Below the pieces are notes generated by a model. That model was not told the DNA's origin, did no database searches, and was given only the letters and a program-made list of their open reading frames with translations. From the NCBI GenBank assembly GCA_020746835.1, contig JAGPNK010000018.1:310001-374000 (forward strand): DNA of 64,000 bases. Direction: 5' to 3'. Source of the DNA: Stachybotrys elegans (Eukaryota > Ascomycota > Sordariomycetes > Hypocreales > Stachybotryaceae). This document shows positions 11,618-23,543 of the stretch, piece by piece. Position 1 is the first letter of the stretch. Every line of letters starts with the position of its first letter. The position numbers and the translations under genes were made by a program.

Positions 11618-12847
11618 TGTGTGGGCTATTGGTGGAGTGGTCATGTATATGATTAGCAGTGCGCGGCTATGCTGCTAGTTAGCTGTTACGGGCCTGGCCT
11701 GATTACAGTAGTACATATAGACCAGCAATACAGAGCCTGTCGGCTCCATATCCTAGTCCGTCCGTCCCATCCACCCATATACAGGAAGCCACTATCGAAC
11801 GCCGAGCTTGGCGTCTCCCGTGTGCCGTATGATACTCAAGGTGCCAGAGTAGACCGCTACTGGACTAATTCACCAAAAAGGCCCTATCATCTCATATCCC
11901 TCCTTATAAGCTACTACCCGAAGATTCTCAGTCAGGTAAACTAGATGCAGAGATAGAATTATTATAATAACTCATTTCTGAGGTTTGGTAGGGCAGCACA
12001 TAATAATGCCTTATTAACATCTAACGTTACTACATTTAATGATAACGAGTTCAAGACCTAAGAAATAGTCATGAAGTTCATAGTAGCCGTAGTGCCAATA
12101 AAACCCCTTGGTAGAATTCTTACCGCTATTTGAATTCGGATACCAAAATTCATAGAATCTGACCTTGAGTCTAGAGGGAAGGGGGTCCTTGGCAGCAATT
12201 TGCAGAACCAATACATGTTGTGAGTTGTCTATTGATCTGATATCGTCTTTATCGTCAGAGGGGGCCTCCTCGAAGTCACTGGTCTGTATCCCATTGGGGC
12301 ACACGAACGGGAAATCCCACGTACATGTTGTGAGTCAGTGCTGGAATACCCCACCGCAAGCAGTGATATACAATGTGATAGTGTTGCTGCATATTAAGCA
12401 TTATAAAACAGAAGGTTGGCCTACTGTCTTGTGTCTTTGGACTACAAGATGCCGTGCACTTAAGTAGCTTAAATACGCCTGGGCAATCTGTAATACTTTA
12501 GTTTACCAGAAGGATCATGGAGTGGTGAGGCCTTTCCTCTGAGACTGGGCAGACACTCTTGCAGGCCAGCTCGACATCCCGTCGCATTACATGCCTGTGC
12601 ATGAGGTCAGTGTGGCCTGTGACGTCGCAGCCGCCTGTGGCTCGGCCAGTCGGCTACCCTGTATGTAAGGGCAGCCTGACGATAGCCTCGTTGTTGTTTC
12701 TCTCTACTGTTTATAACTACATTGGTTGTTGGGGTACTAGGCACCACCTCTACTGTTTATTTGCTCTTGACTGCTTATACCTCATACTGCACACTCTTTT
12801 CCTCATTATAAATTAACTAGATTTCCCTAGTTTACTAGTTACTATAT
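11618..12847. other. AT-rich intergenic with dispersed-repeat copy
   Basis: Contains repeat copy A (12255-12321) and the 12-base word ACATGTTGTGAG twice, near 12210 and 12323, flanking it. The 96-codon minus-strand frame at 12014-12304 spans the repeat and has no family match. Probably transposon debris. Confidence 0.5.
12255..12321 (-). repeat. dispersed repeat, copy A
   Basis: On the minus strand this matches 20965-21029 on the plus strand over about 67 bases with few differences. Both copies can encode CPNGI-x-TSDF-x-EAP, so the unit may derive from a coding segment of a lost element. Confidence 0.75.
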
Positions 12848-14645
12848 TTAATATAGTTCATTAGTTTTGTATGCCCATGAACCTGTACCTAAATCATAGT
12901 GGAGTGCACGCGCATATAACTTACACTGTATCTCATCAAAAGATGCTCGCCTGCTAAGCATAACATTCCAATACTCATCCTCGTCCAGTTGCTCACTGAC
13001 ACATTTCTCCTCAAGCAAGAGATTCCACTCCGCCAACGCATGGCATTCTCTGCTATCAAACAGGCCGTTTCTTGTTTGATATTTCCCTAAGAGGTCTACC
13101 GCGCGCCTCTGTATATCATGGTCTCGACATTTGACAGCGGCAATAAAGAGCGCTAAAACAAGACCTTCCTCAATTGCAAACGCCTCTCCGCAGCTGCTTG
13201 TGCCTTCGCCATAGGGGTCGGTGAGACTAATAAATGCAAGAACTTTTTCAATAAGATGAACAAGCTCTTCAAAATGTGCTGTGCATAGATAGACTGCTCC
13301 CCTAATGCGAAACTTGGCCGTTGAAACGTAGCAGTACGTCCATAGGTACTCGATGCGAAGGTAGAGAAGCCGAAGATACTCTTTGGGATTGGTATAGTTG
13401 AATGTCCTGATGTTGTCGAAAAGAGGCTGGAATGATCGTGACCATAAGAGCAAGCGAGCTAAACAGCGGTCTTGGGTTGTAAACAAGCTCGATTCATCAA
13501 GGAATGCACCGTTGTCTGCTGGGGTGTTGTCAGGATGCTGCGCTTGATGTATGCCGAGGCTGTTCATGAGAAAACGCATTACTCCGAGCCAGCGATGAGC
13601 TTCGTCGGCGTTCTTGAAAGTGCTTGGCATCGCTTGACACATCTGTTCCGCCATAGCATCTGTGTAGAAAGCTGCGGAACCGACCTCGCAGGGTTGGAAA
13701 ATATCCATAGCCTTGGCGTGGCAGTCCAAGCGATGGAACATGTGAATGATTTCATGCTCCATGCTGTGAGAAGTGAGAGACGTAAGCGCTAGCTCGCCTG
13801 CTGGCTTTTCTGCCGCCGTGATATATTGGCGAGCCATTGCAAGGCCACACCTGATGTGCTTGATCACACTCGTCTTGTTGTTGCAAATGGCTTCGAAGGC
13901 GATGAAGAGTATACAGCACACCATGGCATTCCACAAGGAGCGTTTCCCAGGTGTAGACTGTTGGAGAAGCTTGAGTGACTTGCAATAATGGCGTAGTGCA
14001 TTCATGTAATGCAAGCTGTCGGTCTTGGCATTTGTCAAAGCTGCGGAAGAGAAGTTTCCTGCCAATGCGAACTTCATACATCCAAGGGCGATAATGGCAT
14101 GTCGCACTGGGGGTTCCTCGAATCCAAGCTGGGCTATCGATGTGGTGAGCAGCGTTTGGAGGAACAGGCCGCCTCCTAGACCTTCACCACGGCACCAAGC
14201 ACGAAAATATTCTTGCTCCGCCTGCGATGCGAAGACACACTCGTTGATTTTCTTCGGGAAGACGAGCGGCGCCCTCTCTAACGCAGGTTTTGGGGGTTCC
14301 GTTGCATCGCGACTTTTGGATAGACGTTTCGCCCTTGGTTTGCTATTGTACCCTTCGCAAGAGCCGGCGTATTTGATGCATTTCTGGCAGTAGGGCTTTG
14401 ATTCGTCGCATTTGACATGTCTCCTTCTAAGAAAGTATAAGACGCCATTCATTCGTTGTCTAGAACAGGACCAACCAAGCATACTTGCCTACATTTCGCC
14501 GAATTAGCTCCACGATTTACCAAAGCTTCAACTAGAGAGAAAACTTACAAGTAACGCATCCTGAGCTCACCTTAGGGGCGGAAGCCCGTGTGGCCTTTGT
14601 ATGGGTACGCAGTGCGATGATAGTCCAGGAACCTGTTGCTGGCAT
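12848..14645 (-). CDS. Zn2Cys6 transcription factor
   Basis: Nuclear DNA-binding regulator. Two exons (14645-14545 and 14426-12848) give 559 aa. The zinc cluster straddles the 118-base intron: CVTCK lies on exon 1 and RRHVKC, CQKC and the last Cys on exon 2, giving C-x2-C-x6-C-x6-C-x2-C-x6-C. The donor is a weak GTTTTC, but it is the only one that keeps the six-residue spacer. A frame beginning at 14482 within the intron would lose half the cluster, so the start at 14645 is preferred. A basic linker (KPRAKRLSKSRD) follows; the rest is an all-helical middle region as in fungal regulators of secondary metabolism or sterol uptake (UPC2-like layout). The target is unknown; nearest genes are the crystallin-like and NPP1-like secreted proteins. 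Confidence 0.88.
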
Positions 14646-16503
14646 GGCTCAAAATTGGAACAGAACTTAATTCTTGGGTTAAGATCGTGTCCTTGCTTGG
14701 AGGGAACGAGATGGGGAAAGTTTTACGCCTAAACACTCTTGAGGCGAGCGCTATATATAAAATCTGGGAGCTGACAATGCAAGAAATGGGACTTATTCTA
14801 CCAAAGCCCTAGAAATGTTGTAGATCCATCATTGGTTACCAGTCTATTCAATCGAATACGAGAAATAAACCATGTTGCTAACCTGGGGGTAGACCGCATA
14901 CCCAACCCCCCACCCTGCCTGCCGCTTTAACCGCTTACTGTGGATGTACTTTATTTAGCAAGTTGGATTACCCGACTTCCAACCTAGTTCAGCCTTACCT
15001 TTGCTCTGTCCGGTTGTAAAACGCGGGATAATAATCAACTTGCTAGATCAACAGAGGGGTCGGAAACAGCTCTATATCGCGATAAGGACATTGGATAAAG
15101 CAATGTGGGCTTCGATATGTCAAGTTCGTATCAGGGCGTCCGGGTTTGGAAGGGAAAATGGAGTTGAAAATTATCCGGGAACCACACAGGTTTCACTCTC
15201 TGTCTCCTTTCTGTATAAGGCTGAATATAAGCTCGGTTTTGCCAATAGAACCGTACCATCTGGAGGCGAGTGCCGACTTGACTTGTCTAATTGACCCCTT
15301 GGAATGGAGATAAGCCAGCTAAAATCCATCGTCAGGTGGACTCTGTGGGCCGCCAAATCCACACGTCGAGAAATATAGTCAGAAGGGGTTAGGAAATGAA
15401 TGAATTGGATTGCAGAGCCGACGGCATGTGGGGCCAGTCAAATCAAGGGCGCAACATGTCAACGGGAGGGAGCGGCACTAGAATACCTTAAACCTTGCTG
15501 GTCATAAACATATTATTCTGAGCTCTCAGTCGATTGAGCTTCTCCAACAAGAAGATGCGCTCAGCTAATGACTACAATATATTCTACGAGTTTCAAGTTA
15601 TGTAAATACTGGAAAGTTTGGAATTATCTTGAACTTAGGTGTTCGGACGGTGATCAGGTAGGATTTTCGTCAATATACAGCAAATTGACTCACATGGTGA
15701 GTCAGCTTCGTCGTGAGCCCACGCAGTCTGAGGACTTCCGCCGGAATCACGGCTGATGAACGGTATGTGCACACATCAAGAGGCCAGTCTGCTAACCGCA
15801 GGTCCCCTCTCCGACTTCATATGCTTGTACTTGCTGCCGCTACCGCTGCTATAGCCCCCTCATTGTTCTCTGGCTCCGGCCAACAGGTAATGTCATCTGA
15901 TGATCCCTTTATTGTTTGACTCTATTCTTTGGTCCTATGGGCAGCAAGGCCAGTATTGTTCATATATATTATTGTTCCCTTTTTCTCACTGTACGCACCT
16001 ACTCCATCATATAAAAAATTGACATGCCACTGGACAGTCTAGGCTATTAAGGTTAATGTCGTGCTGGAAACAGAAAATACAAACTCATTGCGTTAGATAT
16101 ACATGTTGGGAATGCACCATTGCTAGTGATGCTTATAAGACAGCTTCAAGAGAAGCAAGTGAATCACCAATCCAGGATATATTTAGAGGTATTGACATGA
16201 TTTTGTTCAAGCCACTAGGAAATACGGATATAACTTCCCGATAAAAACAGAAAGCCATTATGGGGTAATATTCGATATACAACCTAAACTAAGTGGCTAA
16301 TGCTTCCCCTTTAGAAGTAGAATCATGAAGAATACAAGCATGGCATGGTTTGCCCTGTGCATGTATATACTTTCTAATACAACGACGTCAACAACACCTG
16401 CCTCTCCACCTTCCTATATATCTGAAGGTGACACGTAAAATGCTCATTACAGATACATAATATGCGCCAGGCCAACGGCCCATCACCATTTCAGACGCAA
16501 GTA
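14646..16503. other. long AT-rich intergenic region
   Basis: About 1.9 kb. Left end is the promoter of the regulator (a TATATATA run near 14752). Small frames of 60-100 codons show no signal peptide or motif. No tRNA fold or repeat was recognised. Confidence 0.5.
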
Positions 16504-17645
16504 TTAGCAGAGATCCCCCCATGTCTTCTTGGGATTGCCGGTCGCCTCGCCCCAATTTTCCCGAGCAATCTTTTCTCCAATAGTTGTGCCTGGGCCGGCA
16601 TTGATCAAATTTTTGCCTGGTTACATTAGCGTTTGCAAAGATAGAGTATGGCGACTGTGATCAATAATTTACCTTGACTCATGCCCATCCAGTGATCGTC
16701 TCGTTGGTCGTTTGAGAGGCAGCTCCCGATATCACCATATCCACCCTTCTCGAAGAACATGGCGTGTTTGCAGACGCCAATAAAGATCTTGGGGTGATCC
16801 AAGTCCTTGCCTTTGCCCCAAAGGTCGTTCATCCTGTAGCCTTTTAGCAAAACCTCGAATTGCGCACTTTGGTTATTGCGCTTACTTGACCGTCCACGGA
16901 ATATTGGCCCAACCATTGATAACGTTGCTTTCGCGGTGATAGCTTCCTTCGAGTCTCGTTTTATACCACATATCGCCAAAACTCTCCCAATCCACGACAA
17001 CGTGCTCCCAGTCACTATTTACCGACGTTAGTCACATTGTATACGACTAAGAGAAGGGCAGCAACCTACTAAGGGTGCCCAGAGGAAGGAGTAGGCGCGA
17101 ATCCATCCTTTTCCCAAAAGAGGTTGTATGCGACCCGGATCTTGGTGGGTGAGCATTTCCTCACGGAGAAGTATGTGGGAAATTCTGGTGCCCAATCTGG
17201 ATCCGCGCCGCGGTGCTCAAGATGCTTGCAAGTTGTTATCTTGGGCCATGCCTCTGCGGCTGCACTGGGTCGCTTGGAGCCGTCAGGACGGAATGGCCAT
17301 GTTGGTAGACTAATTTGTTGAGTGTTAGTGTTTGGTTGCAAGATGAGTTCTCGTAAACCACTTGGACATCCCCCGATGTCATCGTCGTAAGCATTATTAA
17401 GACTGGACGCTTACCACATGCCGTATCCATTACTGGATCCAAATGCCCAGAGCCTATTCGTTGTTAGACATATATCGAAGTCAACGAAATGCTTGTAGAG
17501 CTTACGGATTTCCCTTCTCTGCGACAAAGGCCTGGCCTTCGGGAGAATTCTCAATAGAATCCATCACGCTGCGATGAACCCCAGTAGACCCGAGAGCGGA
17601 GGGCAATAGAGCCAAGAGCAAAGCAAAGAGACACGAGTGCTTCAT
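16504..17645 (-). CDS. NPP1/NLP-like secreted protein
   Basis: NLPs are secreted proteins of plant-associated microbes; some are cytolytic on dicot leaves, many are not. Six exons (17645-17506, 17453-17415, 17309-17070, 17014-16886, 16833-16673, 16616-16504) join in phase to 273 aa. A signal peptide (MKHSCLFALLLALLPSALG) starts the protein. The centre has the heptapeptide GHPYDWE followed by HVVVDW, in place of the family's GHRHDWE: the metal-ligand His, Asp and Glu positions are kept while the Arg and second His are changed. Several Cys suggest disulphides. No stop or frameshift is seen, so the gene looks intact. Whether it is cytolytic cannot be told. A protein with an NPP1 fold but another role is possible. 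Confidence 0.75.
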
Positions 17646-18494
17646 GGTGAAGGTGTTAATAAGCGTAGGATGATGTGATGGTTGGCGATGCAATGGTTGG
17701 TATATTGGCTCTGGTAGAGGAACATTGGTTATTTTATAGCCATTGGTTCAACGTGAATTGATACAAGCAAATATCGGTATTTCCATCCTAAGTTTGCCAA
17801 GAAGTAAGTCCACGGTGTTCTATCCCTCAATCGGGCATTCGTACAATTCTTCATTGCGAGCAGATCAAAATACGGGCTGTGCAACTATTCCCATCATCGT
17901 CTCATCCCTTCCCTTGTCGATGTGAGATTTCGCGAAACCCGTGCCTCAGTGGGATTGAGCTCTGTGACTTCGCTTCCCTTATGGATGTTGCCCACGCTAA
18001 GACAAATTCAGCTCTTCGTACTTAAAAATCAACGCTAGCCAAAAGGCCTAAGGCTTATGCGAGAGCCTAGAACTTAACCCCTAATAAGGTCTCTGGGAGC
18101 ATTGATGACTATGCAGTGGGTACTTCGTATTAATGAGATCATCTACTGCCCTCCCTATAGGGAATGTCGTAAAAAGTCATCTAGTTTACTCTACTAAGAT
18201 TATGAATGTCTGTATGTATATCTTGATTTTTGAGTATATAAGAGAGCGATACTCCTAGCATTTCAAATTAGAAGTACTGGACACCAACAGCTGCCTCTCA
18301 ACTACCAGCCTAGCTTGATAATAAGTCTGCTTTTTCTACACTATCATCAAACAACTTCATTCTCAAACAGAAACGCACTCAAACTTTGTCAACCTTTGAC
18401 CCGTACTCGAAGCTTCTGGTAAGCAGTCTTTGAACCTCCAATTGATTCAATTGATGAAGTTAACCTTAAGGTCCCACCTTGCAAGATCAACAAA
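17646..18494. other. intergenic, divergent promoter region
   Basis: Lies between two divergent secreted-protein genes. It holds the TATA box above and TATATAAG at 18235-18242 for the plus-strand gene. A GTAAGC near 18419 with AG near 18469 may mark a 5' UTR intron of that gene. Confidence 0.45.
17731..17738 (-). promoter_or_regulatory. TATA box of the NPP1-like gene
   Basis: TATAAAAT on the minus strand, about 86 bases upstream of the ATG. Confidence 0.5.
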
Positions 18495-18827
18495 ATGGTG
18501 GCTCTCAAACTCGCAAGCCTACTTTTCATCGCCCAGTGCTTGCAGAGCGCTGCGACCACAGCCGAGGCTTCGATCACGATGCACTACTACAAGGATACTC
18601 ATTGCTCCGAGTTTAACAGCGAGTTCAACCCCATCGAAGCCACGTGCTATGACTGGGGATACGCCGGCACGCATTCTGCGGGAGCCGATGCTTGGAGCCC
18701 CAGCGGCCAGTTGAGATGCCGCTACTACAGCGAGTACGGCTGCAAAGGAGCGTCTGAGGCTATCTCAAACAGAGGCTGCTCCAGTGGCTTGAAGCAGTAC
18801 CGAAGCGTTATGTGCTTTATTAACTAA
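18495..18827 (+). CDS. small cysteine-rich secreted protein
   Basis: Single exon of 110 aa. The ATG follows CAAA and gives a signal peptide of about 22 residues (MVALKLASLLFIAQCLQSAA). The mature part (about 85 residues) has six Cys, in pairs consistent with three disulphides, and several Tyr/Ser (HYYKDTHCSEFNSEF). No known domain is recognised. Size, Cys count and the divergent position next to the NPP1-like gene make it an effector candidate by inference only. Confidence 0.75.
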   Translation: MVALKLASLLFIAQCLQSAATTAEASITMHYYKDTHCSEFNSEFNPIEATCYDWGYAGTHSAGADAWSPSGQLRCRYYSEYGCKGASEAISNRGCSSGLKQYRSVMCFIN

Positions 18828-18997
18828 GCATGTTGTGATCCCTTAAAGGGTTCTTCAGGAGGTATTAATTAGATAGGGCGGGCATGAGTAGTGATGGTCG
18901 CTGGTACTGCAACTGGGCGCCAAGTCCTTATCGCGATTAGATAGCTAGAGGCAGTGAGGCATGGCAATATAAACAGGAAATCCTACATTTCTTCTTT

Positions 18998-19851
18998 TCA
19001 GTGGGAGCAACGCTACACAGTCAACGTTCCTTGCTTGGGATAGTAAGCTGCCTTACACCTACAACAGCTTCACCTGCGAAGAAGGGTTCGACGTGGCATT
19101 CGTGGCCAACTACCTGGGGCACTGGCTTCTGACACTTCTCTTGCTTCAAGTAATGGATCGAGAGCACGGCCGAATTGTCGTTGTTGGCAGTGATGCCTAC
19201 GAGTGCGTACCAAACTTTTCTGCTATAGCTGGTCCGTCACGCGAAATGCCCAAATACCTGACTGGTTCTAGTGTCACGGCTCCTTTTCAACAGCTTGATG
19301 GCTATTACAAAGACGAAAAGTGGAAACTCTTCTTTCGCGAGAGCAACATCGACGCTGTTGCTTATGGTAGATGGAGCAGCAACAGGGACGACTTTGCTCG
19401 TCACGCAGGTGTTCGTCGCTACGGAGTGGCGAAGATGTGCCTCGTCATGATGATAGCTGAGCTCCAGCGCCGTCTCGACGTGGACCCGAGCCTGGGGAAC
19501 ATTGCAATCACTGGAATCGATCCTGGCGTTATGAGCACTGGGCTGGCGCGCCGAGGCAATTGGATCACCCGTGTTGTGATCTGGCCAATTATTCTGCGGC
19601 TGCTCGCCCCATTCTTGACTTGGTGGCGACCGAATGGCCTCGTCCGCACCATCAGCAAATCGGCAGCCGATGTTCTAAAGATTGCCTCAGACCCGACCAT
19701 TGAGGTCCGCGGACAGTTTTTCAATGGTTCCGAGGTGCAAGCTGTGGTACCAGAGGCTGCTGACACCCAGAAGCGCCTGATGGTGTGGAGGGATAGCGTC
19801 AAGTATGTGAACCTAAGCGGCAGCGATACCCCTCTTGTGAACTGGAGTTGA
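18998..19851 (+). pseudogene. SDR-family oxidoreductase lacking the cofactor-binding half
   Basis: The open frame from 19093 (extendable upstream to about 18998 without an ATG) begins inside the family at NYLGHWLLTLLLLQ. It keeps the catalytic Ser (VVVGSDAY) and the YGVAK (Y-x3-K) motif, followed by GIDPGVMSTGLARR, as in retinol-dehydrogenase/WW-oxidoreductase-like SDRs. The N-terminal TGxxxGIG nucleotide-binding motif and the following NAG segment are absent, and the 170 bases back to the preceding gene do not encode them. The fragment alone should not bind NAD(P). The rest is free of stops, so the loss may be recent, or an upstream exon has been missed. Confidence 0.65.
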
Positions 19852-20221
19852 ACTGCTGTGCTCTGTGTGGTCAATAAAGATGCTTTGGTCTCGCTCTCAC
19901 CCTGTAGCTGACCCGACGAAAAGCATCGATGCGCTCAAGGCTCACGGGTGTACCATGAATGGGTAGAGATGAGCCACGCCGGACAAGGCTGCCCTGAAAT
20001 AGGAGAAATGATATCAGTACTCTTTGTAGATTATGGATTTTCTTCCATATCAACGTTTGATGTGACTTAGGAGGGGTCTGTCTTGTTCCTGAGGGGGTTC
20101 GTAGTGACGCCTAGTTTTAGATACAAAATCTGGGGGTGGTTCAAGAGGATCTTGGGAAGAAATATAATGAACAATGCTGAAATCTGGTCTGATGTAATCA
20201 TTTCTCAAAGACAGTAACCCA
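19852..20221. other. short intergenic stretch
   Basis: 3' flanks of convergent units; nothing recognised. Confidence 0.5.
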
Positions 20222-20673
20222 TTAATTTCCCTCTAAGCCAACAACTGTGGTGTCTGAGTGGTTAAAGGTCCGGAGGTTTGTCCGGATGATCCGTAGTTGT
20301 GACTTGCAATTTGGATCGGGGCAGGCAATAAGAGCATCAGTGCTCATCCAATCATTCTTGTTTGTTGTTCTTTGTTTTGCTGCCAGTAGGGGAAGAACCG
20401 ATGCTACCTGGAGGTTAGTGACTGCATCCCAATCACGCCATAGCTCACATTCCATCCTCCGCCAGTCTCATGACGAAGGAGGAAATGGATATATAACTTA
20501 CACAAGCTGTAAATGCTAATTCCTTGGCCAGGTGGAAGAAAGAGCATTTCCCCTTCAAGCGTGAAGTAATCGCCCTCTTTGGCCCCGCACATGATACGCT
20601 CCCCAGGGGGACATACAACCTCTACGCGAAGATCGTAGAGTTGGAATTGTTCATTCTTGTCCTCTCCTGCCAT
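20222..20673 (-). CDS. TIGR04076-family protein
   Basis: Two exons (20673-20502 and 20403-20222) give 117 aa; donor GTAAGT, acceptor GGTAG. The pattern YDLRVEVVCPPGERIMCGAK, GDYF, LFLPPGQGISIYSL, LLAAKQR, NDWMSTDALIACPDPNC and a closing strand fits the small TIGR04076 family, whose function is unknown. The Cys pairs (CGAK, CPDPNC) could bind metal. No signal peptide, so probably cytosolic. The family is best known in bacteria, so an old transfer followed by intron gain is possible. Confidence 0.8.
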
Positions 20674-21528
20674 GGCGACTTGAGATTTGACTATCTGATG
20701 CTTTGATGCGAGGTTTGTGCCACTGGGTTGATTGGCACTTATCTGCGAGTGAATATGTCGGCCCTTGTTTCTTGAGACGCCGATGATAGGAGGAACGGCA
20801 TAACGGCAACTCTAAGTAGAACACCGACCCCGCTATCTAATTAAAGGGCACCACAATCTAGCCCTTCGCTACCAATCGGAAAGGAAGAGTCGGGCTAATA
20901 CTTAATCCACAGATACCAGATGGGGCCCCCTAAATGGTCTGGATGGCGGACTCATCCCCTCGATGTGGGAATTCCCGGCCCTGTGCCCCAATGGGATAGA
21001 GACCAGTGACTTCCAGGAGGCCCCTCTGCGATACATATCCAACCTCAGCACATCGATTAGTCACAGTACCTGCCTCATACGTGGAGATATATTATCTGCG
21101 ATAAGCCTAGGCTCTCTTGAATGGCAGAGGTTATGCTTCTATCAAGTACTTTATGCTCTTAATCACACTCGAAGGAATTGCTCAAGACATGCTAGCGGAG
21201 TTTCGCATGGCATGAAATATTGAATGATATTGCTTGCGCTTCGACTACCAAAAGGCATATTGATTCATCCATGCAGAACTTATTCATGACCAGGGGAAGG
21301 AGGCTTTGATACCTTACGTACAAGGGACGATGTTCTTACGTCCTAGATGAAGTCTTTTGTCTGCTCACATAGTTCACTGTCACTACATAAGCACTTTTCT
21401 AGCTCTGAATTCCATGACTTTCTTAAGGTATGTAGTGTGTTATCGACATTTGGAAGCCTGGATGATACAGTACTCCGAATACAGCGGGACCAAACATCTC
21501 TTCAATCCGAGTTCTCAGATGGCAGCCA
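20674..21528. other. intergenic with dispersed-repeat copy B
   Basis: Contains the repeat copy at 20965-21029. The short frames around it carry no other motif. Confidence 0.5.
20965..21029 (+). repeat. dispersed repeat, copy B
   Basis: Matches copy A (12255-12321, minus strand) with a shared core of GTGCCCCAATGGGATA followed by GACCAGTGACTTC. Confidence 0.75.
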
Positions 21529-23543
21529 TTAAAAGAAGTTCAGTACCTTCTTCACCTTTCCAATGGCTCCTGGGCTGGCTTTGCTTTCGAGCATCGTGGT
21601 TTCTTTCCATTGACGGACGGCCTCCCATTCTTCCTTGAAGTCCATATCTGAAGTGGAAACGACGCGGGACTTAAGATAGAACTTGAAGAAGATGTAAAGC
21701 GCTAGAAGAAATACGTGAGTAAAACGTAGTGAGCACAAGAAAGGACAACAATTACCTGCAAAGATGAATATATTGAGGTACTGCGTCAAGAACCCTGCTG
21801 CGGTAAAGTTCCCGTCGACAAACACGTAGAAGCCTAAGGAGCTATCAGTACAACGCAGGGCCGCAGGCACCGTTTGTAGAGCATACCGGAAAAGAGAATG
21901 ACGAGGGAAATAAAGACTAAGGTGGCCCAAGCGGCGAAAGGTTGGAGTGGCGACTTGAAGGGGAGGTCTGTACATCAGTCAGCCAAACGCTCATAACATA
22001 ACACCCCTCAAAGCTGACGTACCATCCCTGGAGTAGCCCTGCTTCTTCAAGCCAGCTGCAAACCGTAAATAGGTGACTTGAATCACCACCCATCCGATCA
22101 AACCAGCTACCGTTGTGATGTTGACGAACCACCCAAACACAATGGAGGTATTGGTAGCACAGCTGAGATATACAAGTGGCATCAGGAGAACACTGACGGC
22201 CACGGCATAGTGCGGAGTACCGAACCTGTTGCACTCGAGGAAGAACCTGGGGGCGTGACCATCCTTGGCAAGACCAAAGAGCGTACGGGATGCGATAAAA
22301 ATGCAAGACGACCCGCTGCTCGCAGCTGATGTGAGTACGACAGCATTGATAATAGAGGGCAGAGCTCTGATGCCTGCGCGTTGGAAGGCAATGACAAATG
22401 GGGATTGCTGGGCAGTCCCTGTGCTAACTTGTAATGACGGGTCATCGTAGCGTCTGTAGGTTGCCTCTTGCGTCAGCTGAATTCTTTGCGGCGCTCGCCT
22501 TTACTTACACAATCATTCCAACAATTAGAATGCTGACCACGTAGAAGAATAGGACGCGGTAAAAGGTCTTCTTGGTAGCTGCCGGGATCGTTTTGTGCGG
22601 GTTGGCCGTCTCGGACCCCGAAATGGCCACAACCTGGATGTTTCCGTAACTAAAGGCGGCGGTGATCATGATCCTCCAGATTGCAAGGAATCGCCCAGCG
22701 GAACCGGTCAGGATGTATTCGTTGAAGGCTCCAGGGTCGCGCCAATACGTGAATCCGAGCCGCCTGCCATCGGGGCCGCCTCCCAAGTCGATAACCAAGC
22801 CACCCAGGATGAGACCAATGATAAGCATGATCTTCAGACAAGCAAAGACCACCTCGGTCTACAAGAGTATGTGAGTTATTGGACGCGCATGGCATGGCGA
22901 AAGTCTCACCTCTCCGTATAGCCGCACACCGCAAAAGTTGATGCTTAGGATGACAGCAGCGATGGGGGTTATCCATGCGGCAGGATTGACGCTTGTGTTC
23001 CAGAACTGGATCACCGTCGCAGCAGCACTGACTTCCGCAGCAGCGGTGATTGACATTGTATACCCTTTTCATGTGCGGTTAGTTTGGAGTCGATCATGCT
23101 GTGCGCCCACAGCTCTACCACACGTCGGAAAGACATACAAAAGTTCCAGCCAGTTGCTGCACCCAAGGCCGGCTCGACATACTTGGTTGCATGTCGAATG
23201 AAACCTCCCGTATCAGGCATAAAGGCTGTGATCTCGCCTGTGGTGTAGGCAACGCCAGCGGTGGCAAGGCCCATGAGGATGTAGGCAATGAGAGCTCCCG
23301 CGGGGCCAGCCACGGCGATGGCCTGGCCCGAACCCAGAAACAAGCCGGTACCCTGACGGACATAGGCTGTTAGTTGTATTCAAGATCCAAGCGCTTTTGG
23401 GGAAGACGTACAATCATGCCGGCAATGGCAATCATGTTGATATGCCTGCCTTTCAGGTCTCGTTTCAGACCATCATGGCCCTCCTGAATGGTGCAGACCT
23501 CAACGTCCGCGAGCTGATCCATTTTCTTTTCCGTAGAGTCCAT
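21529..23543 (-). CDS. amino-acid permease (APC superfamily, YAT-like)
   Basis: Plasma-membrane amino-acid/proton symporter. At least seven introns resolve in phase. In order: a cytosolic N-terminus ending LKGRHINMIAIAGMI, GTGLFLGSGQAIAVAGP (the family signature), the GWNFWYTMSITAAAEVSAAA helix, TEVVFACLKIMLIIGLILGG, AAFSYGNIQVVAISGSETAN, the SAASSGSSCIFIASRTLFGLA helix, LPFKSPLQPFAAWATL, and a C-terminal tail EEWEAVRQWKETTM. No disruption is seen. The start at 23543 is used; one five codons upstream is also possible. It lies 450 bases from the 3' end of a Zn2Cys6 regulator on the same strand. Confidence 0.92.

Noticed and set aside
20247..20300. Stretch resembling a tRNA D-arm (GTCTGAGTGGTTAA)
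   Set aside because: No acceptor or T arm follows, and it lies in the coding end of the TIGR04076-like gene.
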